NCBI GenBank assembly: GCA_028551475.1
Contig: CM052355.1
Span: 27,741,580-27,805,579, forward strand
DNA length: 64,000 bases
Direction: 5' to 3'
From: Casuarina equisetifolia
Lineage: Eukaryota; Streptophyta; Magnoliopsida; Fagales; Casuarinaceae
The translations under genes were made by a program, and so were the position numbers. Positions 11,598-24,595 of the stretch are shown piece by piece (within the stretch, counting starts at the first letter, position 1; every line of letters starts with the position of its first letter). The notes below the pieces were generated by a model. The model did not search any database. It saw only the letters and a program-made list of their open reading frames with translations, and had not been told where the DNA came from.

Positions 11598-13342
11598 CTG
11601 TTCTCTCGAAGGACTCAAAGGTCTCTGCAGTCATTGATCATTTCAACCAAAGATATGTTCTGCAGGCCTGCGGTGCTGCAGTTGATATTGGTATGTAATT
11701 CTTCTCTGTCCTACCCTTATTTTCCAAATGGCGGTATGTGATACAAAGACTATGGGCAGCAGGATGGTTGGGTCTCTACCATAATAAAAACGTCCTTGAA
11801 AATTCCAAATTTCTGGCTGGGGAATCTCTTTGCTCATATGCGTCCCACGATACCGTCCATAGGCATCTGGGGGTGGCAATCTCTTTGCTCATATGCGTCA
11901 ACTTGCCACTTGTTTTTCAAATGAAAGAAATCTAGCACTTTATTCCTTTTCATTCTTTTGTGTTGGTTCTCCAACCCAAACCCCAAATTTAAATGTTATT
12001 CATTTCTGACAAAGACAACTGATCATTCTTACCAATACCATCCTAATGATGAAATGCATGAAAAACAGATATAGTATACATCTATCATTCAGTATTTCCC
12101 TTGTTGGCATAGGTGCTCTGAAAATATATGGGGGATAAAGCATGTGGAGTCTTGTTCATATATATTTAGCTTGTTTGGAACTTGTGCTGAAAACTTGGAT
12201 TGCATATTTGACGCCCACTATAATTTGTTGACATGTTCTTAAATGGTAGGTACGTCTGAATCAGATCTGATGCCGCCGCTGGCTCAAGTTTTAAGTGCAG
12301 AGCATGTGCTGCATGGAAGGATTTGATTACCAAGTTATTGCCTCTGCATAGAATTTTCCTTGGATGAAATCATTTTGAAGGTTTTGAAGGACGGTTCTTT
12401 TCTTAGTATGGCTCACTAGCAGGGACATGGTTCAAATCTTACCACCACCTAAAGAAGGGTGCAGCAGGTAATGCTTTCCGGTTTCACTCGGTTCACTGGG
12501 TGACTATTCCTGCTGTTTTGTGGTGGCCCTTGTTAAAGCACCTGAAGTGGACCATTCTGCATCATGTTCTATCCTTATGCACACCATCCATACCCGCCCC
12601 GGCCACCACTCTCTTCTGTGTTGAGTTTCTTGTAAGATTTTGTATGGTGTAAGAATATACAAATAGTTCTCACTAGCAAAAGAGAAGAAAGCAATCCAGG
12701 ATAATATAGTTCCAATATTTACTTCAAATGAAGCCGCCGGTTCGATATTGAACTAAAGAGCAAACGCTTGTGCTTATGAATTAGGCACTGGTATGACATT
12801 GAAAAATAGTTTGGAAAAAAAAAAAACTACATAATTTCATTTCATCTCTTATGCAATACTGGGTGTCTCAGTTACGGAAAAAACTTGTAGTTGGATAAGA
12901 TTTTAGTCTCTATCTTGCCATTGTTACTCCATTTCTCTGTAAGGCAGTTGCTCAGGCCTAACAAAAACATGGAGCTTTAAAGAAGACTTAAAATTTTCTC
13001 AAGATCTAACCCAGATGAGTGCGGCTTCAGTCTCAGCTAGGGAAATCGCTATGGCATGATTATGTACAAAAACTTGAAAGCTTAATAACTGACAAGCAAG
13101 CTGCATGTAAAAGATCTGTTGAATTGGGAAAAACTCAGGTTCTTGAGGTTCAGGTTCTTGAGGTTGGAATAATATTGAACTGACAATTGCAATGTGTGAA
13201 ACCAATGGAGACAGAATGGTGATCAATCAAGAAACTCAAGCCAAATTGAGATCGAGGAAGAAACTCAGAAGACAAAAGCTTTCCTATGCCCCTCTACTTG
13301 AAAAATACATGCTTGAAGCAAAATTCTTCTGCAGCCCTAGTC
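11598..13342. other. PPR 3' UTR and intergenic DNA
   Basis: No convincing gene. There is a GT donor-like site near 11690 and a short open stretch near 12260-12340 that could be spliced 3' UTR, but nothing that looks like conserved protein. The end nearest 13342 is the 3' flank of the NDB gene on the minus strand. Confidence 0.4.
11823..11899 (+). repeat. 22-bp exact direct repeat
   Basis: AATCTCTTTGCTCATATGCG (plus two more shared bases) occurs at 11823-11844 and again at 11878-11899, 55 bp apart. It is probably a small tandem duplication in non-coding DNA. Confidence 0.85.
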
Positions 13343-16300
13343 CTAGATCCGGCTTGAGTCCCTTCCAAATATGAATCGCCTTCCCCAGTCAGATATTACC
13401 AGCGTCCTTGTCCGCCAGCTGATTTGCTTGCTGCAAGTTGAGAGAAGCATTACAAGGTGATAAAATGGAAACAAACTGAGTTCATGAATGCAATCCAAAT
13501 CCACAATTACCTGGCATAAACCGAGTACCAGAGCCACTGACTGCTACGTCCAATTGAGACCCCATCTCCAGGGAGTTGAAATGCGGTTTGTTCGCCCCCC
13601 AGTGGAGCAAACTGCCCAAGGTGCTTATACCTGACATCAAAACCAGCAACAAGTTCAGCAACGTAGTAAATAGAAGTATCTCAAGCTATCAAAACCAAAA
13701 TTGGTTATCCTGCTTTTTGAATAACTATAAGTAGTTCTAGTCATTTTTCTGATCCTTTTGTACTTTTGTTATTGCAGGAAAGGATAATTGCAAGGCAAAA
13801 GCTCAGCTTGTACCTGAAGGGATGAAACCGATGGCGACCATCTCCCCTAAACCTGAGTGGACCTTCAGGATGCTTTTCACACTCCTCCATGCGATTGAAA
13901 CAGTCTGCAAGGTACGTGCCTTGTTGTGCAGCCACCTAGAATAGTCCCAAGAGAGACAAGGTAGAACTATCAGTAGCATATCAAATGGGTTATGCAGAGG
14001 AACATTAATTCAGGTACCTGAGCAGTTGCAGGGAGATATTTTATTTGAGAATCCACTTGCGAAAGCACTGATCTAAGGTTGTCTATTTCAATAGGCTGGT
14101 TTTGGGCATTCTCAGGAGATTTCTTCAATAAGCCTTTAAAATTTCTTAGCTTTTCCTTCTTCAAATAAAGCTTCACTTGAGGGTATCTCTCCAGGATGTC
14201 ATCCATAACTTCTTGGAAGTCATTTGGAGTAAGGGTACCTGACTTATTCTTGTCGGCCTTTCTGAATATTACCCCAATATCTTCCTGATAACAAGTTGGC
14301 AGGAAAAAGGAAAGCCTTGAAAACCAAAAACATGAATTTCTGCTAAATTTGTGACTGAATTTGAAATGACATGAAAAAAAAAGGACCAGTTGGCATGTTT
14401 TGAAATCTTAATCTTATGCTTTTGCCCTGTTCTACTGTTTGATGAAAAAATAGGTGCAACAGCATGCTTATGGATTCTATAAACTAATAGGAAAATATGA
14501 AGTGGAAGGGAAATGGCATAGCTTTTCTGCATTAGGAAATGCACAAACATCTCACTGTAGATCAATTACCATGACTCTGCGTTGATTTAGAGTTGCGCAG
14601 TCCCCTAGAGCGTAAACACCATCGCATCCTTCCACCCTCAGCCATTCATCAGTAGCTAAAGCACGCCTATTATTCTGTACTCAGAAAGGAACAGAAACTC
14701 AAGAAGTTTCAGAAACAGACTCCTGAAGTTTACAGCAGTTGTGAATGGAAACAGAGTATTTTTGAGCTGCAAACCTGACCGATCTGCTTCATGAAGTCCA
14801 CTAATTCAGGCCGAGCCCCAATACCAGTTGACCAAACAACCATTCCATAAGGCATATCGACGACATTACCGGTTGCTCTTTCTTTAGCAGAGATTTCCTT
14901 GTCTGATACTTTAACAACCATTAATCCTTTTTTCACATTAATACCATCTCTCTGGAACTTATCCTCTGCAAATGCACTAATTCTCTTGTCAAACCTGCAA
15001 TATTAGCAGTTTCTGTGAACCACTGCAGCACTACTTAAAAATGGATATCATGAAAAAACCGAAGTGCCTTACACGTTCAAAATACTATCCCCTGCTTCAA
15101 TGAGTGTAATCTTCACATAATCTTTAATCTGTGGGTATAATTTGCCTAAATCCTCGTGGACAAAGTCATGAAGCTCTGCGGCAAATTCCACACCTGTAGG
15201 ACCGCCACCAACAACTACGAAATGCAGAATCCTCTTCCTTTCTTCTTCACTCAGATTGGGAAGGCTCGCCTTTTCAAAACTATCAATTAGAGTCCGACGG
15301 ATTCTTTGAGCATCTTCTACTTCCTGCATTGAGAATAACACCTCCTTGGTTTAAGAGCAGCTTTAGATGAAAAGCAAAGGAAAGAATCAAACACATTCAC
15401 GCAAATAATACCTTCAAGAAGTGGGCGTGCTCCATAACCCCAGGGGTGTTGAATGTATTCACGCGGGCTCCCATGGCTATCACCAGGTAGTCGTAGTCCA
15501 AAGAGAACTCTTTCTCCCCATCCAAATCTTTGTCTCCACTTGATTTACAGAAAACTTTCTTATTCTTTGGATCGATCTTGTGACATCTAGCTTCCTCGAA
15601 GTGGGCATCGTAGCCTTTCTGCCATGTCAGGCAAAAGAATCGTGTCATCTAAAAAGCTCGAGAAGCCATAGGAAACGACTAACTCATAAAGCTTTTTTTC
15701 GAATCTGAACATCCATGATGATGCAGAAAGCATAAAGCATGCATTGTTCAGACAACAGGAAGATTTACGACTACAAAATATGGACGGAAGAAGAAAGAGA
15801 GAATGTAGATGGAATACTGATTCATATCTCATTGATTGAATTTTACCTTCCTAGTTATGTTGCGAATGGGTTCAACAATGCTGCGTGCTTCCACTGTTCC
15901 ACAAGTAACACTCGGCAACAGAGGAGTGAACGCAAAATAATTGCGAGGCGACACCACATGAACATCATATGAGGAGTTATTCAAGTTCCTCAGGAAACTG
16001 GTGGCAGCCCAGCCAGTTCCAAGTACCACCACCTTCTTTTTCTGGCATTCACCTTGAACTGGGTTTGACTTAAATAGTCTGGCATCGGAAGAAGCCACTA
16101 GACCTCCTCCACTGCAACAATTACAGGATCCAACTTAAAGATATGAAAGATTCATAAAATATTATGATGAGAAACAAATAGAATATTTTTTTTATCTAAA
16201 ATATCAAAATAATGTAAAATCAATAAGTGTCTAATTCAATTAAAAGTAAGTGCTGTTTGGAATCTCTTGATTTTATGTTTGATATTTGAGTTTATAGGTT

Positions 16301-17105
16301 TGTATATGTATATAAAATAAAAAATAAAAAATAAAAAATAATAATAATTACATGAGTGTCTAGTTCAGTTAAAAGCAAGTACTGTCTAAAATTTCTTGAT
16401 CTTATGTTTGATACTTGAATTTGTAAAATTGTGTATGTACATAAAATATAAAATAAAAAACAACAATAACTACATGGTTTGAAATTTTTGAACAATTTCT
16501 CTCCTTGAATACGACTCATTCAGACAATTCGAACAAGATTTGGTGTTAGTCTTTTCTTTTGCAAAGCTGGAACGTGGGAACTGGAGTTGCCATTGGACTT
16601 CTGCAGTATCTTAAAGGTTTATATTTATTCATCTCGTCAGATCAAATAACACAAAAAAGAGAAGCCTTGAGAGAGAATAATATACAACTGAAACAACACA
16701 TATCTTTTCCATGTACTGCGCATACAAAACCAACAGCTTGAATAGGTTTTACTCTTTCTTATCAACAAGACACAATTGACCAACATGGTACTCTAAGTAG
16801 ATCTAGAGACGTAACAAAATTCATAATACATATTTGAAAAAATGAAAAACAAAAACAAAAGCAGCGTCCTTTAACATCATCATCAACATTAACAACGTAT
16901 GACAGAGACAACAACAATAGTATTTCCTTCAACTTTTGCATGGCGGATATTGTCGTAAACATATGAAAGAAATAAATGTCATTCTCGTAAGGACAAGATG
17001 AAGGTAGCTTTTAGACCTGACAGCGGCGACAATAAGAACCTTGGACAGGGTGGGGTGATCGTGATAAGCCTTAGAGGCTCTCTGGAAGAAAAACCGTCCA
17101 CTCAT
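13343..17105 (-). CDS. NDB2: External NAD(P)H dehydrogenase, NDB2/NDB4 type
   Basis: A type II NAD(P)H:ubiquinone oxidoreductase on the outer face of the inner mitochondrial membrane; it passes cytosolic electrons to ubiquinone without pumping protons. Ten exons read 17017-17105, 15847-16111, 15412-15618, 15073-15323, 14775-14994, 14570-14674, 14018-14284, 13814-13935, 13511-13630 and 13343-13430, all in phase, giving 577 aa. The FAD fold has [10 protein letters not shown]; the NAD(P)H fold has [12 protein letters not shown], followed at residue 263 by Glu (TLIEAGD), the acidic residue linked to NADH preference. An EF-hand loop lies at residues 390-401 (DKNKSGTLTPND), with Asn at position 3 and Asp rather than Glu at position 12. 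The C-terminus [10 protein letters not shown] is typical of the family. The NDB1-type copy lies head-to-tail about 520 bp upstream. Exon 1 was placed by its 89-nt length and phase, matching the neighbour. Confidence 0.93.
16226..16478. repeat. Tandem duplication (about 129 bp units) in NDB2-type intron 1
   Basis: AGTGTCTAATTCAATTAAAA at 16226 recurs as AGTGTCTAGTTCAGTTAAAA at 16355. Both units continue through TTATGTTTGATA and an A-rich run. It lies wholly within the intron between exons 1 and 2. Confidence 0.75.
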
Positions 17106-17626
17106 TGTAGAAACCTAGTTTTCTCTCTTCTTTCTTGTAAGAGAAGGAAGAGAGGAACTTCTTTTTTTCTTATGTTTTTTTCTTTCCAAGGGTGAAGGAG
17201 ACAGTAGACTAAGTTTCAGACAAGAAAGCGAGGCCTAAGGAGTAGCCGTCAACCAACAATATAGTATTCTTAGGGTTTTATGATGTCGTTTTCCTTTTTA
17301 ATTCCATTTGACTTGTCCAACCTGGGATGTTTGGGTCAATTGATTTCAATTTGGCCAAGATGCTGATTAGATTACTCGAGCCGTCCGATCAAGTTTCCAT
17401 ATTTAGAATGTCCTAATATCATGGACGCAATCAATGTATTTTTTTCATTCCAGTGTGTGAAAAAATATATAATTTCCTTTCACGAACAAGATACAGTATC
17501 TGTTGGTAAATCTGAAGGGCCAATGGTATTTAATTATTAAGCATGGTAGGTGATACAGGTAATAAGACAATGGTGTACAGACTGTAGTAAAACTCAAGAT
17601 GATTTACAGGGCTCCCAAAAGTTGCC

Positions 17627-20600
17627 TCAAATTCGGCTTGAATCTCTCCCAAAAATGAATCTTCTTGTCCAATCAGAGACAACTAGCATCCTTGTACGCC
17701 AGCTCACTTGCTTGCTAAATATAGAAAATATGTACATGAAATCAGATACCATTGTTGACAGCACTGTTTGGCAGGCAAGAAAATGTAAAACGCCAAAGAA
17801 GAAGATGATTACCTTGCATATATAGAATACCAGAGCCACTGAGTGCTATGACCCACTGAAACCCAGTCTCCAGGCAGCTCTGCAGCTGTCTGCTCTCCTC
17901 CTAGAGGTGCAAATTGCCCAAAATGCTTGTACCTTGGGTCACAAGTTAAAAGCGTCTCATTGGTTAGGAAGCGCAAACAAAAAGCAAAATGCTGTAAAAG
18001 AACTCAAAAGAGATGTAGATTTTGTTTAATACAAGTTGATCAAACAGGGCATTTGCTCCATGGATGATACTTCGTTACACAGATCAGAATAAGAAAGTCC
18101 AAATGGATACTCTATAAGAAATGTCGCACGGGATTCATTGAAGAGATGAAAGAAGAGAGAATGCTGATAATTAGGCAAAGACTGTCCGCCCAAAGAAGAA
18201 CACTAGCCAATTTTGTCGTGTGCAAATCTGCAGTTTTTCACAAATAATGTCAATGTGGGATAAGAGGGATTTTGAGTTCTAGGGTAATTATGGTGGTCCT
18301 TACATCCTTGGCACTGAGGTGTTTCGAGTACATTTAAATCTTCTAATGTTTTTTGTGATAGGAAAGTGAAACAAATCACCAAAGAAAATTGCTGAATGTG
18401 ACTGGCATTGAGAAAGAAGAGCCCAATACTTGTTTTAAGAATAGTCTCGATCTGTTTAATTGACATTCCAGGTATCATCAATAACTGTTATGTTTTCTAC
18501 CTCCAGGTAAAACCTTGATATCTCAGGACATCAATATACGTTAAATCATACTCCACATTACAACTTGGACAGAGGTCCTCTAATTATCCAGAGAAATGTC
18601 ACCCTGATAAACTTGGATTGTTTCTTTAATGGTTGATGACTCATTTACAAGGGGTAACTTGCAAAACAAGGTGCATACTAACCAAGTGGCAGCTGAACTC
18701 AAACATAACTTATTACAATACTTGCAACAGGCTATTTAGGATGATGATGTTTCTTTGCAGGTGAGATTATATGTAAGCCAAAAATTTTGGCAATTTAAAA
18801 ATTTAAGGAGTTATTTAATAAGCTATAACCATTGTAATTTCTTCTTTTCCGCCTATTATCAATCGCTTCTCAGTATTTCTAAAGTTGTAGAAGCCGCTAA
18901 CTAGGAAATTGAGGCAAATTAGACAGAACCGAATACGTTTGAGAGAAGAACTTCTGCATAAAAGTTCCCACAAATTGATGGTGCAGTTCCGTATAGTAGG
19001 ATGACCCAAATAGTCACAGAAAACAGATGAACATTTGAAAGTAGATAGCATACCTAAAAGGATGAAACCGATGACGCCCACCACTTCTAAAACGTCGGGG
19101 ACCCTCTGGATTATCTTGGCACTGCTGCCACTGGTTAAAGCACCTCGAGAGATAGGCACCCTGTTGAGCAGCAACCTAAGTATCCAAAGATGAGAAAGTA
19201 CACGTAAGCCTCATTATTAGGATAGCAGAACGTTATAAATCAACAGGAATTTTGTCCAAGGCAGGATAGTAGAGACATATACCTGTGCGGTTGCGGGCAG
19301 ACTCTTCATCTGCGAATCTACATGAGAAAGGGCTTGCTTAAACCCTTCGATATCCACTTCCTTTCTCTCATGTCCCTCGGGATCTTTCAGCAGATCAGTG
19401 ACGTCGCTCAGACGCTTGTTTCTCAGATAGAGTTCCACTTGGGGATACCTTTCGAGAATGTCATCAATCACATCTCGGAATTCTTGAACAGTTAAGGTAC
19501 CAGAGTTGTCTTTGTCTGCTGCCTTAAATATGCTTGAGATATCTTCCTAAAAACAGCATGATATAAAAAATGCAACATTAAAGATAACTACAAATATCCG
19601 CCTAGATAGGGTCGAGATATCTTCCTCAAAGGACAGTTACAGTACAAAGGGTACTATATTGGATGAACATGTCACTATCGAATATACCTTTGCCAACAGC
19701 TTTAGGAACCTTCTTAACTAATAGCCAACCCAGAAGCCTATCATTAAGACATTCCTTGAAAAAATCATTTCAAAAAAAAAGAAGTAACATCCCACTTTAT
19801 GGACAAGCTTACTTCTATTTATACCTTATTATAAACTAAGAATATCGATTGCCATTTAAAAATGATAATAAACTTGTGATCCTAATGGTTATAATGCCAG
19901 TTTTTTTTAGAACATCATAGAACATAATAAGAGAAGACATCTCAGAAGCTATCAAATCATTTTTTACATCGAGGCACATATTTAGGGAAAACAATGCCAC
20001 ATACCTAACTTTGAGCCCAAAGGTTCCGAACCCCAATGAGGTATCTTATTATAGACCAATTTTGTACCACAAGCCAATATATAAATTTGGGGTGAAACAC
20101 CTACACAGTTAGTTAACATCCATCCTTTCAAATATCATATGCACAAATCAATCCACTTTTGTTAAAGAAAGAAGAACAACAATCATTCTTCTAGCTTAGT
20201 AGCTCTTTCACCAATACCACAAGAAAAAGGGCAATCCTAAGTTTGCACTAAAAGTTAATATTATAAAGGTATATGACTCGTATTAAGACATTCTCCAAAT
20301 GGTAATGAAAGTGATAGAATTTCTCCAAATTAGAGATGCAAGTCATTTTTATGTAATACCTCATATGAATCTTATGATCACCTTTTCTCAAAATGTCAAC
20401 TGTCAACGCCAATTTGGGTGTACTTAGAGGCTATACTTAATGTATCTTGAGATCACCTTTTCACAAAATGTCAACTGTCAATGCCAATTTGGGTGAACCT
20501 AGAGCCTATACTTAATGTGACACTACATACTTATCCTAGCATACAAGGATCAATTGGCACCTTAAAAATGGAAAGGAGAAAAGCTTTAAGACATTTAAAT

Positions 20601-23600
20601 TTGTGTATTCATCTTCTATTTATGTTATTTGAAAATAAGGGGAATATTAAGATCTTTAGGAACCACTAACTTTGAATACGTCACTCTTTAAGCTACTAAA
20701 AGGTTCTAAGAGATAAACTTTATTATGTAAAAAAACCCTCAAAATAGTTGGAAAACTTGTATATTTAACATGTTTGAAGGCTTAAGAGACCAAATTTAAT
20801 CTGATGTGATGTTGTGAATGGTCTCATTACAAATGCATGCCCCTAAATTTATCTTGTACCATTGTATGTTATATATTTAAATTGTCCTTAGAAAAGCCCC
20901 CCAAAAAAAAACTACAACAACAATAGAAAGTGATACAAAGCAAATTGGTGCTAGCTAACCTAACAACCAACCAACAACTTAAAAAAAAAAAATCTCGCAC
21001 AAGATACTTGGTATCATTGCCAAAAAATATAATCTGTGACAGCTAGGATGAGCTGTGGAAATATGATAGATTGCATGATAAATAAACCAACGAACTTGCT
21101 GGATCTAAAAGTATAATCAAACAGTTAAAGACTTCACTTACCATGACTTTTCTTTGATCTATGGTAGCACAATCACCAATGGCATAGGCATCTGCATGTC
21201 CCTTTACTCGCAGCCATTCATCAGTTGCAAGAGCACGTCTATCAGCCTGCACATAGGGCAAAGCCAATTGTAACTGGTTGAGTATACGAATCAACCACGG
21301 TCATAAATGTGATAGACTTGAAAGTTAAAGCACAAATTAGTATTCACTCCATATGTAACAAAATTTCATTTCAACAAAACCAATCAACCATCTATAACTT
21401 TCAAAAACGCAGTTACCATGCGGGCGGAGTATATTTGATAATACCAACTTTAAACTTATGTGACAGACCTGCCCAATTTGCTCCATAAAGTCCATTACAA
21501 CAGGACGAGTCCCAATTCCGGTTGACCATACAACCAATCCATAGGGTACGGAGTCGACCTCTCCTTTCGATTTTAGCTTCACCGTAACCTCCTTATCAGA
21601 AACGCTGACAACACGGCGTCCTGTTTGAACATCAATGCCATCTCTTTGAAATTTCTGCTCAGCGAAGGAACTAATTCTTTTATCATATCTACATAGACAA
21701 AGGACACCAAATTTCCTTAGTTTTGAAGCTATTATGTTGCATATGTAATTGCAGTGCGGAAAAAGGAAACCACGCGGTAAAGCAACTTCTGGATACAAGG
21801 CTTCTCAAGTTATGTCTGAAACATAAGAATCTCAGCATCTAAGTCTATATGGTCAATGAACTTCGGAGAGTTATAAGCAAGGAGCAAATGGATAAGTCAA
21901 CAAAACAAATTCTAACGCAATCCAATTTCTTCTAATGACATTCTTCATGTGTCAAACTAACTTCAACTCCCTTAAAGCAGATATCATACAGAGCAATGAA
22001 GGTAACAGGCCACACAGCACTAGTGTATTTATATTATTAATGCGTTAGGAGAACACTGTCGCCTGATAATTTGTAACACTCTTCTAATCAGGAGCATTTA
22101 CCTTCCATACAAGAAAACCAAAAAACAATATCTCCTTTTAAAGAATGTTAACTCTAAATAAATGTGATTTCAACTAAGTGATCTTAGCCAAGTAAGAAGT
22201 TCAGAACTGAGATGGAAGAATGCCAGGAGAATAGGAATCGAAAAAGCAAAAATTAGGCCTTGAAAAAAGCCATCATGACTGAACTTAACCAGAAAAATTC
22301 ATCCTATCGAGTGTGGAATGGAAGAAATGTCACAGAGCTGAAAACAAGAAATAATAAAAAGAGGCCAAACTTAGGCCAGAGCCTTGTGATTGAGGTGCAG
22401 TGATAAGATTTTATCGTATAAGAACCATCGCAAGTAATGGAGGATAATTTTACAAAAAGGTACATAAAGAAGTAGCATAAGGAACTTGTAAATAGTCCAA
22501 GCATTATATAAAGCTAGAGTTTCTTGGAACTGTAACTCGTATGATCATCTCTGCATAAAGAAATGACAGTATCAGGCCAGGCTGGTTCCAGGAGGGAAAG
22601 GGATTAGAGTCGAAATCAGAGATTTTATTTTTATTTTTATTTTTTTGGTCCAATGCAGCCTCACCAGGCTGTGGGCTACAGACTGGGAGGTAGACCGCTA
22701 TGTTCCCTAATCCTGTTTTTTCCCTGATACGGTATTTGATACCTAGTTACTTTACAAATTGCACTAGCTGACACTAACAGACAGAAATTTTGTCCATTCT
22801 AAGAGATTTTAGCTTTCCCGTCCACAGAAAATGCATCTTGGAAAAGACAAGCATAATTAATGGAAGAAACCCCAATTGAAAAAACCAATAGAAGCAACAT
22901 AATTAAGAGAAATGAAGTATAAAGAAAAGCAAGGAGATTGATATAATGCAACAGCCACGTCCTTCCTTACGTGTTCAATATATGATCCCCTGATTGGATC
23001 AGAGTTATCTTCACTAGACCTTTGACAGAAGGGTATAAATTGACTAAATCTTCTTCAACAAAGTCATGCAACTCAGCAGCAAATTCCACACCGGTTGGAC
23101 CCCCTCCAACGACCACAAAATGAAGATTTTGCTTTCTCTCTTCCACACTAAGACCAGGAAGCACAGCTGCTTCAAAGCAATCGATCACGCTCCTACGGAT
23201 CTTCTGCGCATCCTCTACTTCCTGCATGATTGTAAATAGATGTCACGTATCAGCAATGCCAACAATAATCTGATAGGTGCTATTAGAGTTCAATATCAAA
23301 TGTAGCTATCGAAGACACTTAGGAGAGCTAAGAAGCAACCAAAGACTAATGCTGCATAGCTGCATCCTGTTTGGAATAACTTTACCTTCAGGAAGTGGCA
23401 ATGCTCCTTGACACCAGGGGTGTTAAAAGTGTTTACTTGTGCTCCTACAGCGACGACCAAGTAGTCATAATCCAGGGAGAACTCTTTATTACCCACCAAC
23501 TTGTTTTCAGTAATTGAACGACATAAAACTTTTTTGTTTGCAGCATCAATCTTTATACATTCTGCCTCCCAAATATTAACTTCGTCTCTCCTCTGTCATT

Positions 23601-24595
23601 TGAAGAAATAACAGAGAAATAAGCAACCATATTACGGTATTCATTCAATATGATTAGCTCTACCCTGTAATTGATATATAAGCTAAAAGAACTTGTTAGC
23701 TCTTGTCTTGCTTACCTTCCTCACTATATTTCGAACCGGCTCAACAATGCTTCGTGCCTCAACAGTTCCACAGGTGACACTTGGTAATAAAGGGGTAAAT
23801 GCAAAATAATTCCGGGGTGAAACAACCTGAACATCATATTTTGAAGCATCCAGGTCCTTAAGGAAACTAGTAGCAGCCCATCCCGTTCCAAGTACCACCA
23901 CTCTCTTTTTCTTGATCTCCTTTTCATTACTGTCAACGCCGGGAGTGCCAATGCCAGGTTGTGATTCCGAGTAAGCCAAAAGTCCTCCAGTACTGCAATC
24001 AACCGGAGAAGAGGACGCATAAGTCGATGGAGATGACTAGATCAAGTGAAAAAAAAAAAACTCTTAGCACAAAAACCATAAAATTAGAATTGATGATAGC
24101 CTCGCAAGCTGTTCATGCTAAAGAGACTACAATTGTTGGGTTTAACGAATATAAAATGTGCACAGAGAAGCGAAAGGTTCTTTTTTCATCATTGTTGCAA
24201 AGACGACAAACCGTAGTCATCCACTTCCTATTTGATGCCTGTTAAAACTGGCACATAAAATAGAAAAAGAAGAGAATTTTATAATCCATAATATTCTACA
24301 ACATCGTTCTTCGTGGTTTCCAAAAGAGATACTGCAAGTTCATAGGAAAAAAGAAGAAAAAAAAAAACAGAGCCAGAATCCCAAAGCCAAAAGCCAAACT
24401 TAGTACACTACCGGTTTCTTATTTCCCAGAAATTCCTCAAGAACCTAACAGGATGCAAAACAAACCAGGAAATTTTTCGGATCCAGCAGTTCAAGGAAAG
24501 AGAAACCTGAGAGTACAGACGACCAGCAGCTTAGAGTAAGAAGGGAAGCCATCGAAGGCTCTTGAAGCTCTTCTGAGGAAGGAAGGGGTCGCCAT
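17627..24595 (-). CDS. NDB1: External NADPH dehydrogenase, NDB1 type
   Basis: The second gene of the tandem NDB pair, with the same ten-exon layout but longer introns: 24507-24595, 23716-23992, 23386-23592, 22971-23221, 21469-21688, 21142-21246, 19283-19546, 19054-19175, 17813-17932 and 17627-17714, giving 580 aa. Seven internal exons match the neighbour exactly in length. The dinucleotide folds are [10 protein letters not shown] and [12 protein letters not shown]. Residue 267 is Gln (TLIQSGD), the state found in Arabidopsis NDB1 and associated with NADPH use. The EF-hand loop at 394-405 ([12 protein letters not shown]) is fully canonical, so calcium control is expected. [17 protein letters not shown] and RKEVDIE resemble NDB1 as I recall it. 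The N-terminus [14 protein letters not shown] is a mitochondrial-type presequence. The introns at 19547-21141 and 21689-22970 show no nested gene. Confidence 0.93.
20376..20520. repeat. Tandem duplication (75 bp units) in an NDB1-type intron
   Basis: GATCACCTTTTCTCAAAATG at 20376 repeats at 20451 with one change, and both units run through GTCAACTGTCAA and CAATTTGGGTG to CTATACTTAATGT. It is intronic, with no coding content. Confidence 0.85.

Noticed and set aside
12409-12437. A-box-like TGGCTCACTAGCAGG next to B-box-like GGTTCAAAT
   Set aside because: The two boxes are only a few bases apart, far too close for a tRNA or tRNA-derived SINE.
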